Of a stretch of 64,000 nt of DNA, positions 9,484 through 17,200 are shown one piece after another. The notes under the pieces are model-generated. The model did no database searches and was not told where the DNA came from. It was given only the letters and a program-made list of their open reading frames with translations. This stretch comes from an uncultured Pelagibacteraceae bacterium (GTDB lineage: Bacteria > Pseudomonadota > Alphaproteobacteria > Pelagibacterales > Pelagibacteraceae), in assembly GCA_902531765.1 (NCBI GenBank), contig CACAFC010000003.1:50637-114636 (forward strand), read 5' to 3'. Made by a program: the position numbers and the translations under genes. The first letter of the stretch is position 1; each line of letters opens with the position of its first letter.

Positions 9484-10371
9484 TTAAATCTTTAGCCATT
9501 CAGGTATAAATATTTTAAATGATGCATTTTTACTTTTTAAAGTAAGGTCTTTATTGAAATTTTCATTTGAAAATTTTATCAAAGCAAACGGATACTCCTC
9601 ATTAATCAAAATTTTTCCAATTTCAATCTCATTACAATATACCGTCTCACCTTCATCAAGTTTTCCATCAATTATCTCAACTGGCAATAACCTCTTAGAA
9701 AGTTTATTTTTAAGTTTAATTCTAGCAGTATTTTCTTGTCCTACGTAACATCCTTTTTTAAAATCAATACCATTTAGTTCTTCAAAATTACATTCAATAC
9801 CGAATAATTTATTTTTAAGTTTATTTAAATTCTTTGGAACAATCCCAAGTTTATGACTTTGATGATAATAGTCCTCAATTTTATCGTCTTTTAATTCGAG
9901 TTTTTTTAGAGATAAATAAAGTTTTTCTAAATTAATAATTAGTCTAGCACCTAAATTTTTATTTCTTGGATCTAGAACTATTGGATCTTCTCTATATTTC
10001 ATAGTAAAACCAAGAATATCTTTTGAGTTATCTAATGATAAATATTTTTCATAACCAAAACTTGCAACAACAAATTCATTGCTAAGATTAAGGATTTCTA
10101 CTTTTGATCTTATTTTATATAAATTTAATTGGTTCAATATTTCCTCAGATTGAGACTTTTCACAATCAATAAAAAAACCTGACTTATGCTTTACAACAAT
10201 AAATTCATAAAGAAACTTGCCCTGAGGAGTTAATAATGAGGCAAAACAACTTGAGCTATCTGTAACTTTATTAATGTCATTGCTAATTAAATTTTGCAGG
10301 AAATCTCTAGCATCCTGACCATTTACATAAAGTATGGCTCTATCTTTTAATATATAAACACTATTATTCAT
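9484..10371 (-). CDS. ygfZ: YgfZ/GcvT-like folate-binding protein (Fe-S cluster assembly factor)
   Basis: Aminomethyltransferase-fold protein of the YgfZ/IBA57 family, which uses folate to support assembly or repair of certain iron-sulfur proteins. The signature KGCYVGQE (about residues 218-225 from the chosen start) is intact, including its cysteine. I start at the ATG at 10371 (295 residues, MNNSVYIL), because the conserved fold begins there and an upstream in-frame ATG at 10434 would run into the divergent dihydroorotase gene. It ends beside tRNA-Leu. A clustered partner is not evident. Confidence in the family is high and in the exact client proteins low. Confidence 0.9.
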   Translation of the reverse strand: MNNSVYILKDRAILYVNGQDARDFLQNLISNDINKVTDSSSCFASLLTPQGKFLYEFIVVKHKSGFFIDCEKSQSEEILNQLNLYKIRSKVEILNLSNEFVVASFGYEKYLSLDNSKDILGFTMKYREDPIVLDPRNKNLGARLIINLEKLYLSLKKLELKDDKIEDYYHQSHKLGIVPKNLNKLKNKLFGIECNFEELNGIDFKKGCYVGQENTARIKLKNKLSKRLLPVEIIDGKLDEGETVYCNEIEIGKILINEEYPFALIKFSNENFNKDLTLKSKNASFKIFIPEWLKI

Positions 10372-10414
10372 ATTTGATTGATCATTAAATTTAATATAAT
10401 AACTTTTTTCACAA

Positions 10415-11722
10415 ATGTTAGATCTAATAATCAAAAATGGGCAATGTTATATTGATGGAAAACTAGAGGATAAAGATATTGCTGTTAAAGACGGCAAAAT
10501 ATCTAACATTGGTCAAATATCAGAAGAGGCTAAAGAAGTCTATGATGCTAAAAATAAAATTACCTTACCTGGCTGTATAGATACTCAGACACATTTTAGA
10601 GAACCGGGTTCTACAGACACAGAAGATCTTCACTCAGGAAGTAGAGCAGCAGTAGCTGGAGGAATTACAGCAGTATTTGAAATGCCAAACACCAATCCTC
10701 CAACCTCAAACTTAAAAGAATTTCAAAGAAAATTGGATCTTGCAAAAAATAGAATGTATTGCAATTATGCTTTCTATTTTGGTGCAACTGCAGGAAATGT
10801 CAGTCAATTGGCTGAGTTAAAAAATTTAGAGGGCTGTTGTGGGATCAAATTGTTTGTAGGTTCCTCTACAGGGAATCTCTTAGTAGCACTTGAGGAAGAT
10901 ATTGACAAAGTTTTTCAAAATAGTTCAAAGGTAGTAGCAGTCCATTCTGAGGATGAAGAAATCTTGAATAAGAATAAAAGATTAATTAAAAATGGCGACG
11001 TGCACTCCCATCCTATTTGGAGAAGTGAGGAATGTGCAATTTCTTCGACTAGAAGAATAGTCAGACTTGCAAAAAAATATAACAAGAAAGCGCATGTACT
11101 TCATATTACTACTAAACAAGAAGTAGATTTTTTATCTCAACATAAAGGCAATATTACTTTTGAAATTACGCCACAACATTTAACAATTTATGCACCTGAT
11201 TGTTATGATAAACTTGGAACTTATGCACAGATGAATCCACCAATAAGAGATAAGTCTCACTATGATCGATTGTGGTATGCAGTAAGAAATAATTTAAATG
11301 ATACAATTGGCTCGGATCATGCACCACATCTAAAAGTAAATAAAGATAAAGAATATCCCAATTCTCCATCAGGCATGCCAGGTGTCCAAACACTTATGCC
11401 AGTAATGTTAGATCATGTTAACCATGGAAAATTATCACTTAATCAATTAATAAATCTGGTGTGTGAAAATCCAATAAAGATATTTGGGATTAAAAACAAA
11501 GGATTCATTAAAGAAGGATATGATGCCGACTTTACTATTGTTGATATGAATAAAAAAATAACAATTAAAAATGAGAATATAGAGAGTAAATGTGGATGGT
11601 CACCTTTTAATGATGTTGAATTTAAAGGAACCCCGGTAGCGACAATAATCTCTGGTGAAATAAAGATGAAGGATGGAAAGATTTTAGGTGACCCTGAGGG
11701 CACACCTTTAAAATTTAATTAA
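10415..11722 (+). CDS. pyrC: Dihydroorotase-family amidohydrolase
   Basis: Cyclic amidohydrolase of the class I dihydroorotase/allantoinase superfamily; the likely reaction is N-carbamoyl-aspartate to dihydroorotate in pyrimidine synthesis. The protein has 435 residues and a typical layout: a small beta domain, then THFREPG at residues 59-65, the MPNTNPP loop near residue 90, GIKLFVGSST (candidate carboxylated lysine), HSEDE, HVLHITT, and GSDHAPH with the catalytic aspartate. The first metal-binding HxH motif reads QTH, with Gln58 in place of the first histidine. Related alphaproteobacterial proteins are, from memory, often like this. The 3' end shares an 8-base TTAATTAA stop palindrome with the convergent SMR gene. 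A hydantoinase or allantoinase role is possible. Confidence 0.82.
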   Translation: MLDLIIKNGQCYIDGKLEDKDIAVKDGKISNIGQISEEAKEVYDAKNKITLPGCIDTQTHFREPGSTDTEDLHSGSRAAVAGGITAVFEMPNTNPPTSNLKEFQRKLDLAKNRMYCNYAFYFGATAGNVSQLAELKNLEGCCGIKLFVGSSTGNLLVALEEDIDKVFQNSSKVVAVHSEDEEILNKNKRLIKNGDVHSHPIWRSEECAISSTRRIVRLAKKYNKKAHVLHITTKQEVDFLSQHKGNITFEITPQHLTIYAPDCYDKLGTYAQMNPPIRDKSHYDRLWYAVRNNLNDTIGSDHAPHLKVNKDKEYPNSPSGMPGVQTLMPVMLDHVNHGKLSLNQLINLVCENPIKIFGIKNKGFIKEGYDADFTIVDMNKKITIKNENIESKCGWSPFNDVEFKGTPVATIISGEIKMKDGKILGDPEGTPLKFN

Positions 11723-12047
11723 TTTTTACAGTAAAACTATTAACCAATATCACACCAACAACAATAAGAAACAGACCTGCAATAGCTTGCCAGGCTAAAG
11801 TTTGTTTAAAAAAGAAATATCCAAGTAATGCTATTGTAAATACACCTAGCCCACTCCAAGTAGCATAAACAATTGCTATTGGGAGTTTATCCATAACAAA
11901 AGTCATTAGATAGAAAGACACCAAATAAAATATTGTTAAACAAACTGTTGGAATAATTTTGGTAAAATTTTGTGAAACTGGCAATAACATTGTTCCAGCT
12001 ACTTCACAAAATATGGCTATAAGTAGAAAAGAGTATGTTTTAACCAT
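11715..12047 (-). CDS. Small multidrug resistance (SMR/EmrE-type) transporter
   Basis: Four-helix inner-membrane exporter of the drug/metabolite superfamily; dimers exchange cations or guanidinium-type compounds for protons. The 110 residues give four hydrophobic segments. The glutamate in the first helix (IFCEVAGT, residue 15) is the expected proton/substrate carboxylate, and TWSGLG in helix 3 matches the conserved WSGxG segment. It overlaps the upstream acyl-CoA synthetase gene by 8 bases on the same strand, so the two are probably co-transcribed. The substrate cannot be told from sequence. Confidence 0.88.
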   Translation of the reverse strand: MVKTYSFLLIAIFCEVAGTMLLPVSQNFTKIIPTVCLTIFYLVSFYLMTFVMDKLPIAIVYATWSGLGVFTIALLGYFFFKQTLAWQAIAGLFLIVVGVILVNSFTVKIN

Positions 12048-13941
12048 TATTCAATATTTTATTGTCAATCAAGTCTTGTTTAATCTCATCAAGAATTGCA
12101 GGATCATCAATTGTTGGAGGCATTTTATACTCAACATTATCAGCAATTTTTCTAATTGTTCCTCTCAAGATTTTTCCAGACCTTGTTTTTGGAAGTCTTT
12201 TTATAACAATTGCAACTTTAAATGCAGCTACAGGACCAATTTTATCTCTAACCATTTGAATACATTCTTTGGAAATTGTTCCATTATCTTTTTCAACACC
12301 AGCTTTTAATACAATTAATCCAATTGGTAATTGCCCTTTTAATTTATCAGCAATTCCAAGGACTGCACATTCAGCTACTGACTGATGCTCAGATAAAACT
12401 TCTTCAATCGCTCCAGTTGATAATCTATGGCCAGCAACGTTTATGATGTCATCAGTCCTAGACATAATCCAGATATAGCCATCCTCATCAATATGACCTG
12501 CATCATATGTTTGATAGTAACCCTCATAGTTTGACATATAATTTTCTTTATATCTTCGATCTGCATTCCAAAGAGTTGGAAATGTACCAGGAGGTAAAGG
12601 CAATTTTACTACAATATCTCCCATTTCATTTGGTTTAGCTAAAGTTTGATCTGACTTAATAATCTTTACATCATAACCTGGTACCGCTTTACAGGCTGAA
12701 CCATATTTGGTTTTCATCATTTCAATTCCTGTACAATTTGAACTTATTGCCCAACTTGTTTCCGTTTGCCACCAATGGTCAATCACTGGAACTTTTAATA
12801 AATTTTCTGCCCATTTGATTGTATCTGGATCCGCTCTTTCTCCAGCAAGAAATAAACTTTCAAAACTACTAAGATCATACTTAGAGAAGAACTTTCCCTC
12901 AGGATCTTCCTTTTTAATCGCTCTAAATGCAGTTGGAGCTGTAAATAAAGATTTTACTTTGTAATCAGATATGATTTTCCAGAAAGCTCCTGCATCAGGT
13001 GTGCCTACTGGTTTACCTTCAAACAAAACAGTTGTGCATCCTTTAAACAATGGAGCATAAACTATGTATGAGTGACCTACAATCCAACCTATATCACTTG
13101 CTGACCACCAGATATCTCCCTCATCAATGTTGTAGATATTTTTCATTGTCCATTTTAGAGCCACTATGTGACCACCAATGTCTCTTACAATACCTTTGGG
13201 TGTTCCTGTTGTGCCTGAGGTATAAAGTATATAAGCAAACTCATTAGAATTCATTTCAACACAATCAGTATTTTTTGCATCTACTAATACTTCATCCCAA
13301 CTAATTTCATTTGGTGCATTCAATTTAACCTCATGACCCTTTCTTTGATATAAAACCATCTTACTTATTTTATGATTTGCCAGTTTGATAGCTTCATCAA
13401 CTAATGGTTTGTATTCAACTGTCCTACCAGGCTCAAAACCACATGATGCCGTAACTAAAATTTTAGCTTTGCTGTCATCTATTCTGCTTGCGAGCTCATT
13501 TGATGCAAATCCACCAAAAACCACAGAGTGAATTGCCCCGATTCTTCCACAAGCAAGCATTGCAATGACTGCTTCAGGTATCATTGGCATATAAATTATT
13601 ACTCTATCACCCTTACCAACGCCTTGATTTGCTAATGCTCCTGCAAATTTAGAAACTTTAGATCTTAATTGCTCATATGTAAGCTTACTTTTGTTACCTG
13701 TGATGGGACTATCATAAATAAGTGCAGTTCTTTTACCTTGTCCGTTATCTATATGAATATCTAGTGCGTTATAGCAAGTGTTTGTAACTCCATCTTCAAA
13801 CCATTTGTAAAAAGGAGGGTTTGACTTGTTTAATATTTTTGAGGGTTTTTTAAACCAAAAGATATCGTCAGCTGCGTTTCTCCAGAAATTTTCTGGATCT
13901 TCGATTGATTTTCTATAAATTTCCTTAAATTTATCTGACAT
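12040..13941 (-). CDS. prpE: Propionyl-CoA synthetase (acetyl-CoA synthetase family)
   Basis: AMP-forming acyl-CoA ligase activating propionate, possibly also acetate, to the CoA thioester. The 633-residue length matches PrpE. Visible motifs are YTSGTTGTPKG for AMP binding, ASCGFEPGRTVEYKPL (a segment typical of PrpE rather than Acs), WWQTETSW, and the C-terminal catalytic lysine in TRSGKILRG. It is transcribed divergently from proteorhodopsin across 211 bases. The separation from acetyl-CoA synthetase is by sequence pattern only. Propionyl-CoA could come from odd-chain or branched-chain catabolism, or from DMSP breakdown. Confidence 0.88.
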   Translation of the reverse strand: MSDKFKEIYRKSIEDPENFWRNAADDIFWFKKPSKILNKSNPPFYKWFEDGVTNTCYNALDIHIDNGQGKRTALIYDSPITGNKSKLTYEQLRSKVSKFAGALANQGVGKGDRVIIYMPMIPEAVIAMLACGRIGAIHSVVFGGFASNELASRIDDSKAKILVTASCGFEPGRTVEYKPLVDEAIKLANHKISKMVLYQRKGHEVKLNAPNEISWDEVLVDAKNTDCVEMNSNEFAYILYTSGTTGTPKGIVRDIGGHIVALKWTMKNIYNIDEGDIWWSASDIGWIVGHSYIVYAPLFKGCTTVLFEGKPVGTPDAGAFWKIISDYKVKSLFTAPTAFRAIKKEDPEGKFFSKYDLSSFESLFLAGERADPDTIKWAENLLKVPVIDHWWQTETSWAISSNCTGIEMMKTKYGSACKAVPGYDVKIIKSDQTLAKPNEMGDIVVKLPLPPGTFPTLWNADRRYKENYMSNYEGYYQTYDAGHIDEDGYIWIMSRTDDIINVAGHRLSTGAIEEVLSEHQSVAECAVLGIADKLKGQLPIGLIVLKAGVEKDNGTISKECIQMVRDKIGPVAAFKVAIVIKRLPKTRSGKILRGTIRKIADNVEYKMPPTIDDPAILDEIKQDLIDNKILNNG

Positions 13942-14152
13942 AATAATTTTGATTCGTTGGTTAATTTATTGTGGTTTTTAAATCACAAATTGTATTTAAT
14001 TTTAAAAAACGAGTAAAATCAATGTAAATTAATGACAATTAGGTCTTCTATTAAGTGTTTTTATTTGGTATTCAACCACAACTTTTGCTTGGGGAAGCCC
14101 AGGCTTAGTTTATATAAACTAAAGTAAAAACTAACTAAAGAGGGAGTTTTTT
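13942..14152. promoter_or_regulatory. Divergent control region between prpE and proteorhodopsin
   Basis: This 211-base gap is the longest in the window and holds no open frame that looks coding. Close to the proteorhodopsin start are an inverted repeat AAGCC-CA-GGCTT (14095-14106), a perfect 18-base palindrome TTAGTTTATATAAACTAA (14105-14122) and a ribosome binding site AGGGAG (14141-14146), six bases before the ATG. A weak promoter reading is TTGGGG (14089-14094) plus TATATA (14111-14116), spacing 16, which would put both repeats on the promoter. GCTTGGG-GAAG-CCCAGGC (14087-14104) could instead fold as a 7-bp RNA hairpin. Confidence 0.45.
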
Positions 14153-14932
14153 ATGAAAAAACTTAAACTGTTTGCTCTAGCAGCTTTAGCCCTAGTGGGT
14201 TATGCAGGTGTTGCTAATGCAGCAAGCGATGCAACGATGTTAGCTCAGGATGACTTTGTTGGAATATCTTTTTGGATAATTTCAATGGGTATGTTAGCGG
14301 CTACAGCTTTCTTCTTCATGGAGAGAGGTACTGTTAACCCTGCGTGGAAAACATCAGTAACTGTTGCAGGTCTTGTAACTGGTATTGCTTTCATTCACTA
14401 CATGTACATGAGAGAAGTATGGGTTGCTACAGGTGACTCACCAACAGTATACAGATATATTGACTGGTTAATTACTGTGCCATTACAGATGGTAGAATTC
14501 TACTTAATTCTAGTAGCAGTAAGAAAAGCAAATTCTGGAATGTTCTGGAGATTGTTAATCGGTTCATTAGTAATGTTAATCGGAGGATACTTAGGAGAAG
14601 CTGGATACATCAATGCTACACTTGGTTTTGTAATCGGTATGGCTGGATGGATTTACATTCTATATGAAATATTCTCTGGTGAAGCTGGAAGAGCTGCTGC
14701 TAAAAGTGGTAACAAAGCTCTTGTAACTGCGTTCGGTGCAATGAGAATGATTGTAACTGTAGGTTGGGCTATTTATCCATTAGGTTATGTATTTGGTTAC
14801 CTAACAGGTGGTGTAGATGCTAACTCACTAAACGTTGTTTACAACTTAGCTGACTTCATTAACAAAATTGCATTCGGTCTAGTAATCTGGGCTGCTGCAA
14901 TGAGTTCTGGAGCTGGTGCAAGAGCTAGATAA
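14153..14932 (+). CDS. Proteorhodopsin, light-driven proton pump, Gln at the tuning position
   Basis: Seven-helix retinal protein of the inner membrane that pumps protons outward in light. A 23-residue signal peptide (MKKLKLFALAALAL...ANA) precedes the first helix. The retinal lysine is Lys238 (DFINKIAFG), the proton acceptor Asp104, the conserved Thr108 and the proton donor Glu115 are all in place (YIDWLITVPLQMVEF), and His82 matches the proton-acceptor-partner histidine. Gln112 corresponds to tuning residue 105 of the classical protein and predicts blue absorption. At 259 residues it is complete. It has a good RBS and its own downstream terminator. Codon use is visibly less A/T-biased in third positions than its neighbours, consistent with high expression. 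No retinal biosynthesis genes lie in this window. Confidence 0.98.
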   Translation: MKKLKLFALAALALVGYAGVANAASDATMLAQDDFVGISFWIISMGMLAATAFFFMERGTVNPAWKTSVTVAGLVTGIAFIHYMYMREVWVATGDSPTVYRYIDWLITVPLQMVEFYLILVAVRKANSGMFWRLLIGSLVMLIGGYLGEAGYINATLGFVIGMAGWIYILYEIFSGEAGRAAAKSGNKALVTAFGAMRMIVTVGWAIYPLGYVFGYLTGGVDANSLNVVYNLADFINKIAFGLVIWAAAMSSGAGARAR

Positions 14933-14953
14933 TTACTATTTAGACTAAATTTA

Positions 14954-14993
14954 TAGGGCGAGTATGTTTTGCATACTTGCCCTATTTTTTTTT
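14954..14993 (+). terminator. Intrinsic terminator after proteorhodopsin
   Basis: TAGGGCGAGTATG (14954-14966) pairs with CATACTTGCCCTA (14972-14984), with one G·T pair in the DNA reading, and is followed by an unbroken run of nine T (14985-14993). It is the strongest terminator-like structure in the window and separates proteorhodopsin from the ferredoxin gene 18 bases further on. Confidence 0.88.
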
Positions 14994-15010
14994 AGCCCTA
15001 TATTCCACTA

Positions 15011-15331
15011 ATGGCTAAAATCACTTACATCACTCATAATAATAAAAAACATACCTTCGAAGTCCAAAATGGCTTAACCGTTATGGAAGGTGCTGTTCAA
15101 AACGATATACCGGGCATTGATGCGGATTGTGGTGGTGGAATGGCGTGTGCAACCTGCCATGTTTATGTCAAAGAAGATTGGTTTAATAAAATTCCAAAAA
15201 AAGAAGATGGAGAAGATGATATGTTAGATATGGCATTTGAACCAAAAACAAATAGTAGACTTAGTTGCCAAATAATTGTTTCAGATGAACTAGATGGACT
15301 AGAAGTAAACATACCATCTAAACAAGCTTAA
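15011..15331 (+). CDS. 2Fe-2S ferredoxin (adrenodoxin/FdxB type)
   Basis: Small soluble electron carrier of 106 residues. The cluster ligands are Cys40, Cys46, Cys49 ([13 protein letters not shown]) and Cys86 (SRLSCQ), with the C-x5-C-x2-C...C spacing of adrenodoxin-type ferredoxins. The stop is immediately followed by the ATG of a ferredoxin reductase, so the two proteins are very likely redox partners. The proteorhodopsin terminator lies between it and the upstream gene, so transcription from that promoter would depend on read-through, or a promoter may lie within the terminator region. Likely roles are P450-, Fe-S- or oxygenase-linked reduction; the final acceptor is not visible. Confidence 0.94.
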   Translation: MAKITYITHNNKKHTFEVQNGLTVMEGAVQNDIPGIDADCGGGMACATCHVYVKEDWFNKIPKKEDGEDDMLDMAFEPKTNSRLSCQIIVSDELDGLEVNIPSKQA

Positions 15332-16348
15332 ATGAAAAATACTGATGCATTAATTATAGGGGCAGGTCCAACAGGACTATTTACCGCTCATCAATTAAAA
15401 TTAATCGGATTAGATTGTGAGATAGTTGATAATTTAGATAAAATTGGCGGTCAATGTATCGAACTTTATCCAGATAAGCCAATTTACGATATACCTGCGG
15501 TTCCCGAATGCACAGGAGAACAACTTACTAATAATCTATTAAATCAATTAAAACCCTTTGATATAAAATTTCATTTGAGCGAAAGAGTTGAGGAAGTAAA
15601 AAAAGAAGAAAAAAATTGGTTAGTAAAAACTAGTGGAGGAAATTCTTTTTTAACACCAAATGTAATTATTGCAGGTGGTGTTGGTTCATTTGAACCTAGA
15701 AAATTCTCACCCAAAGAGTGTGAAAAATTTGAGAACAAATCGTTGTTTTATTCAGTAAAAGATAAAAACATATTTAAAGGAAAAACAGTTTCAATCTTTG
15801 GAGGTGGAGATAGTGCATTAGATTGGGCTATTGAATTATCAAAGGAGTCTAAGGTTAATTTGATACATAGACGAGATGAATTTAGGGGCGCACAAGCAAC
15901 AGTGGATAAAATGCATGAACTTAAAGATGCAGATAAAATAAATCTTTTTACTAAGTATCAAATGGCTAACGCACACGGTGAACAAGTGTTAGAAAATATA
16001 GAGATCAAACATGATAATAATGAAATAAAAAACTTAAAGACCGACTATGTCCTAGGTTTTTTTGGCCTTATAATGCAATTAGGACCAATTGCTAATTGGG
16101 GACTGAATTTAAATAAAAAAACTATTGAGGTTGATACTGAAAAATTTGAAACAAATCAAAAAGGTATCTATGCAGTAGGAGATATTTGCACTTATCCTGG
16201 TAAATTAAAGTTAATATTATCAGGGTTTCATGAGGGTGCTTTAGCTGCAAGAGCATGTTTTAAATTGGCAAGACCTGATGAAAAATATAGATTTGAATTC
16301 ACTACAACCTCAAAAAGTTTACTGAAAAGACTTGGAAAAAAAGAGTGA
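15332..16348 (+). CDS. Ferredoxin-NADP+ reductase, thioredoxin-reductase-like type
   Basis: FAD flavoprotein that passes electrons between NADPH and ferredoxin. It has 338 residues with an N-terminal FAD site GAGPTG (residues 9-14) and a central NADPH site GGGDSALDW (about residues 157-165). The second FAD motif GIYAVGDICTYPG is near residue 280. The CxxC pair of true thioredoxin reductases is absent (GGQCIELYP), which places it with the bacterial type-2 FNRs rather than TrxB. It begins at the base after the ferredoxin stop and overlaps the GST by 4 bases. Confidence 0.92.
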   Translation: MKNTDALIIGAGPTGLFTAHQLKLIGLDCEIVDNLDKIGGQCIELYPDKPIYDIPAVPECTGEQLTNNLLNQLKPFDIKFHLSERVEEVKKEEKNWLVKTSGGNSFLTPNVIIAGGVGSFEPRKFSPKECEKFENKSLFYSVKDKNIFKGKTVSIFGGGDSALDWAIELSKESKVNLIHRRDEFRGAQATVDKMHELKDADKINLFTKYQMANAHGEQVLENIEIKHDNNEIKNLKTDYVLGFFGLIMQLGPIANWGLNLNKKTIEVDTEKFETNQKGIYAVGDICTYPGKLKLILSGFHEGALAARACFKLARPDEKYRFEFTTTSKSLLKRLGKKE

Positions 16349-16974
16349 TAGATCTTTACTCAGCTAATACACCTAATGGAAAAAAAATTAGTATTATGCT
16401 TGAGGAAATCGGATTTCAATACAAGGTAGTCAAAGTCGACATTAATAATGGCGAGCAATTTAAAGAAGAATTTAAAAAAATTAGTCCATTAAGCAAAATC
16501 CCAGTAATAATTGATCATGAAAATAATAAAACTATTTTTGAGTCCGGAGCAATCTTGATTTACTTAGCTGAATTAAGTGGAAAATTTTATAATTCTGATG
16601 AAAGATTAGAAATTAACCAATGGCTAATGGCTCAGATGGGATATTTTGGTCCAATGTTAGGACAACACCATCAATTTCATCATTATAACCCAGGAAAAAG
16701 TAAATTTGGAGAAGATAGATATTTTAAAATTTCTAAACGAATATACAAAGAGTTAGACGAAAGATTATCTAAATCAAAATTTTTATCAGGTAAAAACTAT
16801 ACAATTGCAGATATCGGCACATTTCCATGGATAGCAAGACATGAATGGCATGATATTGGTCTTAAAAACTATAAAAATCTTACTAGATGGTACGAAGAAA
16901 TTTCGGATAGAGAGGGTGTAAAAAAGGGATTTGCTTTTATAGATGAAAATGAGGTTCCACCCAAACCATATTAG
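16345..16974 (+). CDS. Glutathione S-transferase family protein (YfcG/Ure2-like)
   Basis: The 209-residue protein has an N-terminal thioredoxin-fold domain and a C-terminal helical domain. The opening LYSANTPNGKKISIMLEEIG is typical of the YfcG/YghU branch, in which the TPNG loop binds glutathione and the enzymes often act as disulfide reductases. FESGAILIYLAE (about residues 70-81) supplies the conserved Glu-Ser for glutathione binding. The start is GTG, overlapping the reductase stop (GTGA), which indicates translational coupling. Its TAG shares bases with the stop of the opposite-strand small ORF. The substrate is unknown. Confidence 0.85.
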   Translation: MIDLYSANTPNGKKISIMLEEIGFQYKVVKVDINNGEQFKEEFKKISPLSKIPVIIDHENNKTIFESGAILIYLAELSGKFYNSDERLEINQWLMAQMGYFGPMLGQHHQFHHYNPGKSKFGEDRYFKISKRIYKELDERLSKSKFLSGKNYTIADIGTFPWIARHEWHDIGLKNYKNLTRWYEEISDREGVKKGFAFIDENEVPPKPY

Positions 16975-17075
16975 TTCATTGAGCTGAGCAATTTAAATAA
17001 AGAGGCAAAAATACCATGACCTGAAATCTCTATAGCAAGAACAATGATAATTATTAAAATTATTTTTGTATCCAT
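16971..17075 (-). CDS. Predicted 34-residue single-pass membrane protein
   Basis: Unrecognised short gene. Translation from the ATG at 17075 gives MDTKIILIIIIVLAIEISGH followed by GIFASLFKLLSSMN: one uninterrupted hydrophobic helix and a short amphipathic tail. The ATG overlaps the stop of the upstream small ORF as TAATG. Its own stop shares bases with the GST stop (TTAG), the same pattern seen at most convergent gene ends in this window. These two junctions make a chance ORF less likely. It would be the third gene of a dksA operon. The N-terminal helix with few charges suggests an inner-membrane micro-protein; no function can be proposed. Confidence 0.55.
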   Translation of the reverse strand: MDTKIILIIIIVLAIEISGHGIFASLFKLLSSMN

Positions 17076-17200
17076 TAACTAAATACAATAAATAACAAAA
17101 TTATCCAAAACAAACCATAATAATAATATATGTACTTTTTAGTAAAATAATAAGTTACCGGATTATGAACTTTTTTAGTTTTTTTCTTTTTTTTAGTCAT
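17075..17200 (-). CDS. Predicted 41-residue basic membrane protein overlapping the end of dksA
   Basis: Unrecognised short gene. It starts with an ATG at 17200 that overlaps the dksA stop (ATGACTAA). The protein has a lysine cluster (MTKKKKKTKK), a Tyr-rich linker and a C-terminal hydrophobic helix (YGLFWIILLFIVFS), a positive-inside single-pass layout. The stop codon overlaps the ATG of the next small ORF (TAATG). The tight coupling dksA, this ORF, next ORF is a typical operon arrangement. The lysine run partly follows from the AT-rich sequence, so comparison with related genomes is needed to prove coding. Confidence 0.55.
   Translation of the reverse strand: MTKKKKKTKKVHNPVTYYFTKKYIYYYYGLFWIILLFIVFS

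Noticed and set aside
11959..12309. Open 116-codon frame spanning the SMR/prpE overlap on the plus strand
   Set aside because: Both genes on the reverse strand are clear families; the plus-strand product is Asn/Ile/Phe-rich low-complexity sequence.
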